NCBI GenBank assembly: GCA_007117455.1
Contig: SKGM01000003.1
Span: 1 to 50,750 of the forward strand
Direction of reading: 5' to 3'
Source of the DNA: Candidatus Methanomethylophilaceae archaeon
GTDB taxonomy: Archaea > Thermoplasmatota > Thermoplasmata > Methanomassiliicoccales > Methanomethylophilaceae
DNA length: 50,750 nucleotides
Shown: in pieces, positions 1 through 9,441 of the stretch
Layout of the letters: the number at the start of each line of letters is the position of its first letter
Numbering within the stretch: the stretch's first letter is position 1
Program-made: the position numbers and the translations under genes
The notes under the pieces: model-generated
Database searches by the model: none
What the model was told of the DNA's origin: nothing
What the model saw: the letters and a program-made list of their open reading frames with translations, nothing else

Positions 1-11
1 CGTTAGCGTTA

Positions 12-119
12 TCACTTCTTACGCATCTTCTGCGCCCTCTTCCTGCGGCGCATCTTCTTCTTACGCCATTTCCATCTCTGGTTCCCAGGCTTCTTCCAGG
101 CTCGTGAGCTTCTCTTCAT
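12..119 (-). CDS. rpl41e: eL41-like very small basic ribosomal protein (35 aa)
   Basis: Reverse strand reads MKRSSRAWKKPGNQRWKWRKKKMRRRKRAQKMRKK*; the W-R-K-K-x-M-R-R-x-K-R-x-x-x-K-M-R pattern resembles eL41. Not in the supplied ORF track (below its size cutoff). Confidence 0.7.
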   Translation of the reverse strand: MKRSSRAWKKPGNQRWKWRKKKMRRRKRAQKMRKK

Positions 120-181
120 TGGTACTCCTCGATCTTATACTGTGATTGAGCCATTGATAATGGTGTCATCCCATCGAATGG

Positions 182-276
182 CGGGCCCGTCGGGATTTTC
201 GGCCCATCTCTGACTTTCGAACCCGAGGCGTCTGGCTTAGAAGGCCAGCGCTATATCCTGGCTAAGCCACGGGCCC
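182..276 (-). tRNA. tRNA-Arg(TCT) with a 20-nt intron in the T-loop (intron 196-215)
   Basis: Acceptor GGGCCCG/CGGGCCC; anticodon arm CTGGC-CTTCTAA-GCCAG (anticodon TCT); T-stem TCGGG/CCCGA. Removing 196-215 restores the loop TTCGAAT. The insert forms a BHB: 4-bp TTCG/CGAA, 3-nt bulges AAA and AAT, then GTC/GGC. Confidence 0.9.
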
Positions 277-315
277 GCAGGGTTCCCGATTACGTCCATC
301 TGATTTAAAGCTTTA

Positions 316-954
316 CTATAGGTTCAGATACTCCAGGATGAAATCCACGATCGAGGTCTCGTAGTATATGGCGACTGACTCTCCCAATGCCAGGAGTCCG
401 AGCGCCATCAGCACCGGCCAAGCGTTGACGATCTTGCTGAAGAACAACGCGATCTCCTGAACGAAGCGGAATGCGGTGAACACCATTATGGCCAACACGG
501 CGGCGATACCTCCGCGCACTAGGTCATCTGTAAGGAACTCGAGTCCCTGGATGTCCACTGTGCCCAGCAGAATGAACACTGCCACACCGACTATCAGACC
601 CAATATCACTGCCAGATTCAGTGTGCGGAAGGGCCGGAAGAACAGAGCGAATCCCGTCAAACCCAATATCGCCATGGAGAATGGGGCCCATTCACCGGTA
701 GCATTCAGCTGCAAGGAAGCCACTGTAACCATCATCGCAACGCCGATTATCACTCCGAACAGAGTCAGCAAGCGGTATTTCACCCCCTTGCCTCGAGTGG
801 CGAAAAGATATGCCATAAAAACTGCAACGAACCCGCCGAAGGCTAGAACTGCCTCAGGTATGGGATTCACAGCCAAGTCCTCGAACACCCCCATGGGGGT
901 CGCTGACTCGATGTAAGATTGAATCGATTCCAAACTTATGTCCATGGGTAACAA
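316..954 (-). CDS. multi-spanning membrane protein, unknown function
   Basis: 212-aa ORF with several hydrophobic helices; no recognised motif. Confidence 0.6.
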   Translation of the reverse strand: MLPMDISLESIQSYIESATPMGVFEDLAVNPIPEAVLAFGGFVAVFMAYLFATRGKGVKYRLLTLFGVIIGVAMMVTVASLQLNATGEWAPFSMAILGLTGFALFFRPFRTLNLAVILGLIVGVAVFILLGTVDIQGLEFLTDDLVRGGIAAVLAIMVFTAFRFVQEIALFFSKIVNAWPVLMALGLLALGESVAIYYETSIVDFILEYLNL

Positions 955-994
955 TCAGTTGCACCGGGATATAAAGGTGTTCCAATATAGAACC

Positions 995-1918
995 TCATAT
1001 TTGCAATATCCTTGCCATATTGCCACCTAGGAGCCTTTCCTTGACCGTTGCGTCCCCCCATCCCCCAGAACGTATGAGGTTTAGGAACTGGAGGGTGCTG
1101 AACCTTATCTCGTAATTGGGGAAGTCGGAACCGAAGACCACCCGATCGGGGAATTCACCACATACGTCCTGCAAACGGGAATGTACCATATCCGGATTGC
1201 TGGGCAACCACCCTTGTAGGGCAGAGCAGTCCGTATAGACATTGGGGCACTCTCTCATCAGAGGTCTCAGCTCATCGTAGAACTTGCCACCGAGATGAGC
1301 GATGATGATCTTCATGTCAGGATGCCCGTCCGCGACATCCTTGAAGAAGCAAGGACGACAGTATTTCTCATCCAACGGAGCCAATGCCATACCTGCGTGG
1401 GTAAGCACTACGAGTCCCAGATCGTCGATCAGGTCCCAATATGCACGGTGACATTCCTCATCCGGATAGAACCCGGTCGCAGGATAGACCTTGATACCTG
1501 TTGGAGCGTACCTCTTGACCATCCTCTCCACCATTCGGAGACCCTCCTCGCCCCGGTTGGGGTCGACCGAGATGAAAGGTATCAGCTCGTCATAGGCGCT
1601 GCATTCCTCGAAGAGCATCTCTGTGTAATCCTCGTTCCCCAGATCACTATCGTTCAACAACTCGAAGTCCGTGGCCAGGATCACCGCCTTATCAACACCG
1701 CTGACGGACATCTCCTCCAACAGTTGTTCAGCACTGATTGAGAAATCACCGAAGGCGAAGTCCTTGTCCAGGTCGAAATCGAAGAACTGCTTGAGATTCT
1801 CATCCATGTTGTTCAGTGGTTCTAGGTACCTTTTCACAGCTTCGTTCGGAAGCATGCGGCGGTTCCAGAGATGGACATGGGCATCGATGATCATCCTTCC
1901 ACGAAAGGGTGTCGCCAA
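995..1918 (-). CDS. amidohydrolase family (TIM-barrel metal-dependent hydrolase)
   Basis: IIDAHVHLW near the N-terminus, THAGMAL, IIAHLGG, VFGSDFPNYE: amidohydrolase_2 motifs. Confidence 0.8.
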   Translation of the reverse strand: MATPFRGRMIIDAHVHLWNRRMLPNEAVKRYLEPLNNMDENLKQFFDFDLDKDFAFGDFSISAEQLLEEMSVSGVDKAVILATDFELLNDSDLGNEDYTEMLFEECSAYDELIPFISVDPNRGEEGLRMVERMVKRYAPTGIKVYPATGFYPDEECHRAYWDLIDDLGLVVLTHAGMALAPLDEKYCRPCFFKDVADGHPDMKIIIAHLGGKFYDELRPLMRECPNVYTDCSALQGWLPSNPDMVHSRLQDVCGEFPDRVVFGSDFPNYEIRFSTLQFLNLIRSGGWGDATVKERLLGGNMARILQI

Positions 1919-2054
1919 TAATAAACATATGTCGTGGGCCCAAAATAGCCTGGTATCAAATATAAAAAATTATTTTTTTCAATCTAAGTAACCATAAAGT
2001 ATTAATATATATGCACATATGAGCAATTGAAGTATAAATTCAAAGGTGTTAAAA

Positions 2055-2270
2055 ATGCCAGGATTTGATGGAAAGGGCCCTCGTGGAGATGGGCCGTTGA
2101 CTGGGCGCCGGATGGGCCGTTGTGACCCCTCCGGTAACGGAAATGAGTCTATGGAAACAAATCCCCCTCTAGGACTGGGAAGGGGAGGACGCCCCCGGGG
2201 TTGCGGAAGGGGTTTCGGAGGTGGAAAGATACGCGCCATGCGGCGAACCCCATCGGAGGTCGAGGAATGA
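2055..2270 (+). CDS. DUF5320-like Gly-rich small protein
   Basis: MPGFDGKGPRGDGPLTGRRMGRC signature; stop overlaps the next start (ATGA). Confidence 0.75.
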   Translation: MPGFDGKGPRGDGPLTGRRMGRCDPSGNGNESMETNPPLGLGRGGRPRGCGRGFGGGKIRAMRRTPSEVEE

Positions 2271-2959
2271 AGATCGCTGTCGCTGATGACGATGGTATGG
2301 TGTCCGAGCACTTCGGTCATTGCCGCAACTATGCGGTGTATAACAGGGACGGGTCCAATGTCGAAAAGATGACAGACCTCGCAAGCCCGGGTCACGAGCC
2401 TGGTAAATTGCCGCTCTTCCTGGCCTCAGAAGGAGTGGACATGGTCATCGCGGGTGGTATGGGGCCGAGGGCTGTAGAGTTGTTCCGTCAGAATGGAGTC
2501 GAGGTGCTGTTGGGCGCCTCTGGACCCATCGACCAGGTTGTACAGAGCTTCGCGTCCGGTGACCTCCTCACCGGGGAGAGTACTTGTCATCACACTGTCG
2601 ATGAACCTCATCATAGCGATGCCAGGATGATATGCGTAACCTCCCAGGGAGAGGGCCTCACCGCAACCGCCGAGGAACGGTTCGGAAGGGCACCATACTT
2701 CGTTTTCCTGGATATGCAGACCGGAAAAGCGACCACGGTCGCCAACCCATTGTCTGATGCCTCTGGAGGGGCGGGGCCCAGGGCCGTCCAGTTCGTCAAT
2801 GAGAATGGTGCCAACATAGTGATAACCGGACAGTTGGGCAACAACGCCGCCCAGGCCATGGCCTCCAGTGGGATCAAGGCATACAGTTACCGTGAAGGCG
2901 GCCAGGTATCGGATGCTCTGAAATCGTACATCGATGGTAAGCTGATGCCATTGAACTAG
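2267..2959 (+). CDS. tandem NifX/NifB-type (dinitrogenase iron-molybdenum cofactor family) protein
   Basis: MKIAVADDDGMVSEHFGHCRNYAVY and second unit AEERFGRAPYFVFLD..GPRAVQFVNENGANIVITGQLG: two copies of the domain. Start chosen at the ATGA overlap. Confidence 0.8.
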   Translation: MKIAVADDDGMVSEHFGHCRNYAVYNRDGSNVEKMTDLASPGHEPGKLPLFLASEGVDMVIAGGMGPRAVELFRQNGVEVLLGASGPIDQVVQSFASGDLLTGESTCHHTVDEPHHSDARMICVTSQGEGLTATAEERFGRAPYFVFLDMQTGKATTVANPLSDASGGAGPRAVQFVNENGANIVITGQLGNNAAQAMASSGIKAYSYREGGQVSDALKSYIDGKLMPLN

Positions 2960-2966
2960 GTGGACC

Positions 2967-3818
2967 ATGCGCATAACCGTCGCCAGCGGAAAGGGCGGGA
3001 CCGGTAAGAGCACCGTCGCCGCCAACCTCGCCCAGGCCATCTCAGAGACCCAGCCTGTGGTCCTCGTGGACTGCGATGTCGAAGAGCCGGATCTTCATCT
3101 GTTCTTCCCCTCTGAGAACAACCAATGTGACATCTGTGTCGATAATCCGGTTATTGACGAGGATGTCTGCGACAGTTGTGGGCTATGCGGGCGGTTCTGT
3201 CGTTACGGTGCCCTCACAGTGATCAACGGTCGCCACAATTTCTTTGCTGAACTCTGCCACTCCTGCACGGGATGCGCGGTGGTCTGCCCCAAAAACGCCA
3301 TAACCATGGTGCCAAGACCTGTTGGGGTTGTCAGGGTTCAAGATCCGTCACCGACACTGAGGCTCATCAGCGGGGTCTTGAACGAGGGTGAGGTTCAGGC
3401 TCCCCCAGTTATAAGTGGTGCTAAGGCCCGGGCCAGAGGTGAAGCATTGGTCATATACGACTCCTCCCCCGGTATAGCATGTCCAGTGATCGAGACCCTC
3501 GAGGGTTCGGACTTCTGTGTCCTGGTGACGGAATCAACGCCTTTCGGACTCCACGACCTGGAACTAGCATACGGTGTGACCGAGGAGATGGGCATACCAT
3601 CTGGCGTGGTGATAAACAGGAGTGATGGAGGAGACGAGGAGATTTGCGATTTCTGTGCTGAAAAGGGAGTCCCTATACTCATGACCATACCCTTCGACCG
3701 ACACATCGCCGCGATTCAGAACATCGGTGGGCTCATAACCTTGGAGATACCGGGGTGGGACAGGAGATTCATTGAGTTGTTCTCCCGTATAATGAGGATG
3801 ACGGAGGCCATAGTATGA
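2967..3818 (+). CDS. MinD/ParA-family ATPase with inserted 2[4Fe-4S] ferredoxin domain
   Basis: Walker A SGKGGTGKST; CDSCGLCGRFCRYGAL and CHSCTGCAVVCPKNAI. Confidence 0.9.
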   Translation: MRITVASGKGGTGKSTVAANLAQAISETQPVVLVDCDVEEPDLHLFFPSENNQCDICVDNPVIDEDVCDSCGLCGRFCRYGALTVINGRHNFFAELCHSCTGCAVVCPKNAITMVPRPVGVVRVQDPSPTLRLISGVLNEGEVQAPPVISGAKARARGEALVIYDSSPGIACPVIETLEGSDFCVLVTESTPFGLHDLELAYGVTEEMGIPSGVVINRSDGGDEEICDFCAEKGVPILMTIPFDRHIAAIQNIGGLITLEIPGWDRRFIELFSRIMRMTEAIV

Positions 3819-4678
3819 GGAGGATCGCGGTGGTAAGCGGCAAAGGGGGGGCGGGCAAGACGATGGTCAGCGCCGCCCTGGCAGATTCGAACGCGAACAT
3901 CCAGGTGCTGGCGGACTGCGATGTGGAGGCATCCAATCTGGGATTCTTGATTCCCGGGGAGCTAACCTCGAGAGAGCCTTTCATGAGCCTCGACATCGCC
4001 GAGGTCGATCCTGCCATCTGCACCGGTTGCGGGATATGCGCGGATCATTGTGTCTTCGATGCTCTGGTAAAAAGCAGCGACATGCATGTGCTGCCGATGA
4101 GGTGCGAGGGTTGCGGCCTTTGTGAGCATGTCTGTCCACAGGAGGCCATCACCATGGTGAAGAGGCCTAGTGGGGAGATATTCCGATCCAGGACGGACAT
4201 AGGGATGATGGCCCATGGGAGATTGAATCCCGGCTCAGGCACCTCTGGACTTCTGGTCAATGAGGTTAAGAAAAGAGCATTGCTGTTGGACCCTGCAGCG
4301 GATACACTGTTGATAGATGGACCTCCGGGCATCGGTTGTGCCTTGATATCCACAGTCAGCGGTGTTGATGCCGTGATAGCTGTGACCGAGCCGAGTGTAT
4401 CGGCCATACATGACCTGAAGCGGTTGCTCACGGTTTGTCGCCGTTTCGATATGCGGTTCATGTTGGTCATCAACAGATACGATCTGGAAGAGGGTCTGAG
4501 TGGAAGGATCGAGGAATACGCCCAGGAGCAGGGGGTCCCGGTCATCGCCCGGATACCTTTCGATGCCGCAGTGGTGGATGCGGTCAGGAGAGGCCTCCCG
4601 GTGACCAAGATCGACTGTGAGGCAGCGAAACCCTTTTCAAGGCTCTGGGAGGTAATCGATACCGAGCTGAGCCGATGA
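3815..4678 (+). CDS. MinD/ParA-family ATPase with inserted 2[4Fe-4S] ferredoxin domain (paralogue of the preceding gene)
   Basis: SGKGGAGKTM; CTGCGICADHCVFDAL and CEGCGLCEHVCPQEAI; 4-nt overlap with upstream gene. Confidence 0.9.
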   Translation: MRRIAVVSGKGGAGKTMVSAALADSNANIQVLADCDVEASNLGFLIPGELTSREPFMSLDIAEVDPAICTGCGICADHCVFDALVKSSDMHVLPMRCEGCGLCEHVCPQEAITMVKRPSGEIFRSRTDIGMMAHGRLNPGSGTSGLLVNEVKKRALLLDPAADTLLIDGPPGIGCALISTVSGVDAVIAVTEPSVSAIHDLKRLLTVCRRFDMRFMLVINRYDLEEGLSGRIEEYAQEQGVPVIARIPFDAAVVDAVRRGLPVTKIDCEAAKPFSRLWEVIDTELSR

Positions 4679-5046
4679 ACCCTGAACAGAAGCCCTGTTG
4701 CCGCAAAAGGCGTGGAAGACCTAGAGCGACACAGTCACTGGATGCTGATGGGAGATATCGTTGTTACGCACCCTTGTGCCGTAAGGTTGATTCCCTGGAA
4801 GCTCCAGTTCTCCTCGCGGCGGAGGAGATGGAGGTGTTGAGACTGGTTGACCTTGAAGGGATGGGGCAGGAGGAGGCGGCCAAGAAGATCGGCATCTCAA
4901 GACGCACATTGTGGAAGGACCTTCATGAGGCCAGGAGGAAGGTCGCCGATGCCTTGGTTAACGGTAAGACCATCAAGGTCGTCGGATGTCTTGCTCAGAA
5001 GGATGGCGACTGCGAGACAGAGACCATTATGATCGAGGAGGAGTGA
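4675..5046 (+). CDS. DUF134 family HTH protein
   Basis: CCRKRRGRPRA N-terminus, LRLVDLEGMGQEEAAKKIGISRRTLWKDLHEARRKVADAL; overlaps upstream stop. Confidence 0.8.
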   Translation: MNPEQKPCCRKRRGRPRATQSLDADGRYRCYAPLCRKVDSLEAPVLLAAEEMEVLRLVDLEGMGQEEAAKKIGISRRTLWKDLHEARRKVADALVNGKTIKVVGCLAQKDGDCETETIMIEEE

Positions 5047-5088
5047 GCGGAATCCGGGATCGATCCGGTTCCGGAATATGGAGAAAGA

Positions 5089-5164
5089 TGGTGGACTGGG
5101 CGAGATTTGAACTCGCGGCCTCTACCATGCCAAGGTAGCGATCTTCCAGCTGATCTACCAGCCC
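5089..5164 (-). tRNA. tRNA-Ala(GGC), CCA encoded
   Basis: GGGCTGG/CCAGTCC acceptor including G3:U70 Ala identity pair; CTACC-TTGGCAT-GGTAG anticodon arm; GCGAG-TTCAAAT-CTCGC T-arm; ACCA end. Confidence 0.95.
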
Positions 5165-5268
5165 GTTGATTCGGGAAAAAGAGTTGTTGTAATTAAAGGT
5201 TGTGTTCCTGACCAGGTCTGGGGTGCTGAAACCGGACCATATTTAAGTTAATGTCCGGTCATTCCCCC

Positions 5269-6378
5269 TCAGAGGGCACCGTCTTTGCCCAGGACGCTCT
5301 CCGCCAGAAGGACCGAGACGTCCCTCATGTCCAGCTCCTCTTGTGAAGCGTTGCACACACCGCTTATATGGTGCATGCAGAACGGGCAGTAGGAGATCAG
5401 CGCCTCTGAGCGGGTCTTGTAGTCCTTCACCGATAGCATGGCGATATCCGCCGAGGTCTCAGGGAAGTTGGGTTTCAGTCCGGCGGGCCCACCGCAGCAG
5501 ACGTGTCTGCCATCGAACAGCTCATTGATCTCCGCCCCAGTACTGCGGACGATCTCCCGAGGGATGTCCTTCATATCGCGCAAGGGACAGGCATCCCGGA
5601 TGGAAACAGTGAGGTCGAGCGGCTTTGGTTCCAACATCCCTTCACGGATCATCTCTGCGAAAATGTCCAATGAGTATAGGACCTCGAAATCCGGATCACG
5701 GTACAGACTCGCATAGTGGTCCCGCATAGTGGTCAGACAACCTGGGCAGGATGCGATAACCTTCTTCACACCCAGTGACTCGATGTACTCCACAAAGTCC
5801 ACAGCCCTTTCCTTGGCCTGATCGAAGTGACCGTTGTCGATCAGGAAGAAGCCGCAACACCTTTCCTGGTCCAGGAGTCGGGGCTTGACACCTGCATGGT
5901 TCAGGAGCCTTATGGTCGACCGGGCTATCTGCGGCTGGCTGTATGCGATCCAACAACCGGTCATGTATGCGGTGTCCGACTCTGGGTCCATCTCCAGGTC
6001 AGATGTCACCCAATCGAACCTCTTGGCCGGATCCATGCCACCCGGACTGTTCAGCTCCATGATGTTCCTGGATATGCCCGTGGTGTTCTGAGGTTCACAG
6101 CCCTGTCCGGCCAAGAGTGCCCTCTCATACTGGATTATCTCTGTTATGGGAATGTTGGAAGGACATACGTCATCACAGGCACCGCAGCGGGTGGAGAGAT
6201 AGATGTTGTCCATCTCTTCTTGGGAGAGTTGATCGCCAGCAATCACCTTCGCCAACGACATAATCTTCTCTTGCGGTGTGTAGACGTCACCACCACGTAC
6301 GGTGTTGACCGGGCAGACCTCCCAGCACAACCTGCAGTCCACACAGGTCTCGACCTCCTTATGGAATTTGAAGGACAT
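5269..6378 (-). CDS. HdrD/GlpC-like iron-sulfur protein (two 4Fe-4S plus CCG domains)
   Basis: CVDCRLCWEVCP, CGACDDVCP, ERCCGFFL, CCGGPAG..YCPFCMHH. Confidence 0.8.
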   Translation of the reverse strand: MSFKFHKEVETCVDCRLCWEVCPVNTVRGGDVYTPQEKIMSLAKVIAGDQLSQEEMDNIYLSTRCGACDDVCPSNIPITEIIQYERALLAGQGCEPQNTTGISRNIMELNSPGGMDPAKRFDWVTSDLEMDPESDTAYMTGCWIAYSQPQIARSTIRLLNHAGVKPRLLDQERCCGFFLIDNGHFDQAKERAVDFVEYIESLGVKKVIASCPGCLTTMRDHYASLYRDPDFEVLYSLDIFAEMIREGMLEPKPLDLTVSIRDACPLRDMKDIPREIVRSTGAEINELFDGRHVCCGGPAGLKPNFPETSADIAMLSVKDYKTRSEALISYCPFCMHHISGVCNASQEELDMRDVSVLLAESVLGKDGAL

Positions 6379-6446
6379 CGCCGGGGTAACGGCGTTGAAT
6401 TATTAATTATCGGGGTGGTTCGGTTACGTGGTCAATGCTACGGCGC

Positions 6447-7853
6447 TCAGAACTCGTTGTCCAAACGGCTCTGGAACCGGTGTGTCTCGCCGGATATGTT
6501 GGTGGGGTACTTCCCGGTGACGCATGCCAGACAAAGGTCGTTCTCCGGTAGGTCCAGGGCTTTCACGAGACCCTCCTTGCTGATATATCCCAGGCTGTCG
6601 GCCGTTATCAGCTCGGCGATCTCCTCCACACTGCGGTTGGTGGCCACGAACTGGTCCCGGGATTTCATGTCCACCCCGTAATAGCAGGGTGATATGATGG
6701 GAGGACAGCCTATACGGACATGGACCTCGGTGGCACCGGCCTTGCGCAGCATCTGCACCAGTTTCCTCAAGGTGGTCCCGCGCACGATGCTGTCATCGAC
6801 AACAACCAATCTCCGGCCTTTGATGGTCGACTTGATGGGGTTCAGTTTCAAGGAGACGGCCCCTTCGCGCATCTTCTGGTCCGGGAGTATGAAGGTCCTC
6901 TCCACATGCCGGTTCTTCATGAAGCCCTCCTCATAACTGATGCCAGACGCCTCAGCGAACCCTAGTCCATGCGCCCTTCCGGAGTCCGGTACCGGTATGA
7001 CGACATCGGCATCCACAGGGCATTCCTCTGCCAGTATCGCGCCGATGTTCCTTCTGACCTGGTATGTCTCCCGGCCGTCCATCACCGAGTCCGGACGGGC
7101 GAAGTAGACCCATTCGAACATGCAGTGCGCTTTGTTTCCGACGCTGCGGGCAGGGGTTATCTTGACCTGGTCCGGGGTTATCTCCACGATCTCCCCGGGC
7201 GCCACATCGCATACGAACTCCCCTTGGAGGATGTCGACGACCGCGCTCTCGGAGGCCAGGAAGTACCCCTCCGGCGTTTTCCCCACGCATAATGGGCGGA
7301 ATCCATAGGGGTCACGGAGCCCGAAGATGCGGTCTCCGATCATGACTGTCAATGAATATGCACCGTCTATGACCGCGGTAACGTTCTTCAGAGCCTTGAC
7401 CGGATCGTGGAAGCAGTTGGGCTCCTTCGATAGGAGCCTCAGAACGATCTCCGAATCGGAGTCGGTGAGGAAGGCCCATCCCTTCTTGAGATACTCGTTG
7501 CGAAGCTGCTCGGCGTTCGTGATGTCGCCGTTATGAGCAAGGGCCATCTGTCCATGGAGGGTGTCCACGGTTATGGGCTGGGAGTTCATCGAGGCCTTGG
7601 AACCGGCGGTTGAGTAGCGAACATGGCCTATTCCGCAGGAACCGTCCATCGTGAGAAGTTTCTCCGGTTCGAAAACCTCATGCACCAGGCCCTGACCTTT
7701 GATGGTCTGGATGGACTCCCCGTCGAAATATGATATGCCGGCAGACTCCTGTCCCCGATGCTGGATGACGCGGAGTGCCTTGTAGATATAAGGTGTAATA
7801 TTGGTGTTTAGAGCGAAACCGACTACCCCGCAACTATGCTTGGGTCCGCTCAT
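6447..7853 (-). CDS. purF: amidophosphoribosyltransferase
   Basis: CGVVGFAL N-terminal nucleophile region; VVVDDSIVRGTT PRPP motif. Confidence 0.95.
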   Translation of the reverse strand: MSGPKHSCGVVGFALNTNITPYIYKALRVIQHRGQESAGISYFDGESIQTIKGQGLVHEVFEPEKLLTMDGSCGIGHVRYSTAGSKASMNSQPITVDTLHGQMALAHNGDITNAEQLRNEYLKKGWAFLTDSDSEIVLRLLSKEPNCFHDPVKALKNVTAVIDGAYSLTVMIGDRIFGLRDPYGFRPLCVGKTPEGYFLASESAVVDILQGEFVCDVAPGEIVEITPDQVKITPARSVGNKAHCMFEWVYFARPDSVMDGRETYQVRRNIGAILAEECPVDADVVIPVPDSGRAHGLGFAEASGISYEEGFMKNRHVERTFILPDQKMREGAVSLKLNPIKSTIKGRRLVVVDDSIVRGTTLRKLVQMLRKAGATEVHVRIGCPPIISPCYYGVDMKSRDQFVATNRSVEEIAELITADSLGYISKEGLVKALDLPENDLCLACVTGKYPTNISGETHRFQSRLDNEF

Positions 7854-7864
7854 GAGAAATCACG

Positions 7865-8032
7865 CTAGTGGCTCTTGGCCCAGGCGTAGTTCCTCAACTT
7901 GGTGGTCTTGCCGTATCCGCAGGATGCGCACTCGCTCTTCCTTGCATGGTAGGAGTGCTTACCGCAGCGCCGGCAGGGGATGTGCGTCTTGTGATTGTTG
8001 TGTTTTCCCTTTGAAGGAGTACCTTTGGTCAT
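7865..8032 (-). CDS. rpl37e: ribosomal protein eL37 (55 aa)
   Basis: MTKGTPSKGKHNNHKTHIPCRRCGKHSYHARKSECASCGYGKTTKLRNYAWAKSH read from the reverse strand; not in the ORF track. Confidence 0.93.
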   Translation of the reverse strand: MTKGTPSKGKHNNHKTHIPCRRCGKHSYHARKSECASCGYGKTTKLRNYAWAKSH

Positions 8033-8044
8033 TTTCCTCTCCCC

Positions 8045-8272
8045 TCACGGTGATATGTATATGACGTTGTCCCCACGGACTATGGCGACATCCATCTTCC
8101 TAACTGATTCCCCGGCCACCAGCTCCTCGGCGTTCTTGAGGACCAGGTTCATATGGGGGTCGTACCCGTCCAGGACACCCCTGTACTCCCTCTTGGCCTT
8201 CAGCTCTACAATCACGTGGCTGTTGATGGACTGGTTTAGTACAGATAGGGGTTTCCTCATTTGGGTCACCAT
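8045..8272 (-). CDS. Sm-like archaeal protein (LSm)
   Basis: [42 protein letters not shown]-type Sm1/Sm2 motifs; adjacent to eL37 as in many archaea. Confidence 0.92.
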   Translation of the reverse strand: MVTQMRKPLSVLNQSINSHVIVELKAKREYRGVLDGYDPHMNLVLKNAEELVAGESVRKMDVAIVRGDNVIYISP

Positions 8273-8322
8273 TCAGCCGATATCGAGTGGAGTATTTGAA
8301 GTTATTGGTGTGTGGCCAGACT

Positions 8323-9441
8323 TCATATGAAAGCTCCCACCGTGGGAGCGTCCAGGCGGTCCATGTCGTAGAATATGATGGCCTCCCTAATGCCTTTGGC
8401 ATCCATGGAGTAACCGTGGAAATGAGATAGCATGGACGCCCTCCACAAAAGGTCCACCACCGTCACAGCCAGCATGCCCAGGTAAACGTTGGAGAGGTGG
8501 TCGGCGTAACCATACATGTCAACCAGCTGATAGGCGTTGCCCATGATGCTGTCCCTCTCGTTCAGGATCGATATGTACCGCAGGAGTTCCTGCTCTCCGT
8601 CCGGGGTTAGGGGCAGGAGTCCGACCTGCTCAGCGCTGACGAATCCACGGTGATGCAGGTCCCCATCGTCATCCAGCACCTTCCATTCCACTCCTTTGGG
8701 TGAGGACATGTACAGGTTCCAGGACCAATCGGGCCCGCAGTACACGGGAACGTTCACCGGGTCCTCGGACTCCATTGACACCAGGGCGGCCTCGCGGGCG
8801 GCCTCCTCCATCTCCTCGGCGTTGTAATCGGCATCCCGGCCATCGATGGTGGAAAGGTCGGCCTCCAGGTCATCGTTCGCCATGAGCATGACTTGGCCCA
8901 GGAAGCTTAGGTCCTTGAAACCATCCAATCTTGACCTCACCTGTGCCCGGAGCTCCTCTGGCCCCCTCCAAACCCCCGCGGCCTCGCAGTTGGACCGGAA
9001 CTCCCTGTACACCTTGCGAGACTGTTTCAGTGTCTCCTTTATACGGTCCTCGTTCAAGGAGATCAGACGCCTAGCCTCCTCCTCAGCCGGAACGCCCCCC
9101 TTCTCCCAAACCATCCGGCATGAGAGGTCGAGCTCCACCGAAAGGCGTTCACCGACATGGAAATGGAAAGGGAACATGCTGCAGAAGTGTGGCCGGTCGG
9201 AGTAGATACTACAGCGACGACCATCCAAGAGCACACAGGACCCCCGGCCCTTCTTCAGAGCCAGGGCCAGATGTTTATGGGGTGTGCTCTTGCGCACGAT
9301 CTGCTTGGAATGGTTGCGGCGGAAAAAGGGAGCCTCGTCAGGCAATATCTCTGGCTGGCATAGGCAGCATAATCCGCATCGGTCGCTGCAATCATACCTC
9401 CAACCGGAGAGGGTTGTCATGTAGACTTCAAATCCAGGCAT
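8323..9441 (-). CDS. YkgJ-family cysteine-cluster protein
   Basis: CSDRCGLCCLCQPEILPDE..CSIYSDRPHFCSMFPF. Confidence 0.75.
   Translation of the reverse strand: MPGFEVYMTTLSGWRYDCSDRCGLCCLCQPEILPDEAPFFRRNHSKQIVRKSTPHKHLALALKKGRGSCVLLDGRRCSIYSDRPHFCSMFPFHFHVGERLSVELDLSCRMVWEKGGVPAEEEARRLISLNEDRIKETLKQSRKVYREFRSNCEAAGVWRGPEELRAQVRSRLDGFKDLSFLGQVMLMANDDLEADLSTIDGRDADYNAEEMEEAAREAALVSMESEDPVNVPVYCGPDWSWNLYMSSPKGVEWKVLDDDGDLHHRGFVSAEQVGLLPLTPDGEQELLRYISILNERDSIMGNAYQLVDMYGYADHLSNVYLGMLAVTVVDLLWRASMLSHFHGYSMDAKGIREAIIFYDMDRLDAPTVGAFI

Noticed and set aside
182-276. tRNA-Arg as a degenerate or pseudo-tRNA because of its oversized T-loop
   Set aside because: All stems pair and the insert forms an exact BHB whose removal yields a canonical TTCGAAT loop.
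5827-6681. 284-aa plus-strand ORF opposite the HdrD-like and purF genes
   Set aside because: Shadow ORF crossing an intergenic region; no recognisable product.
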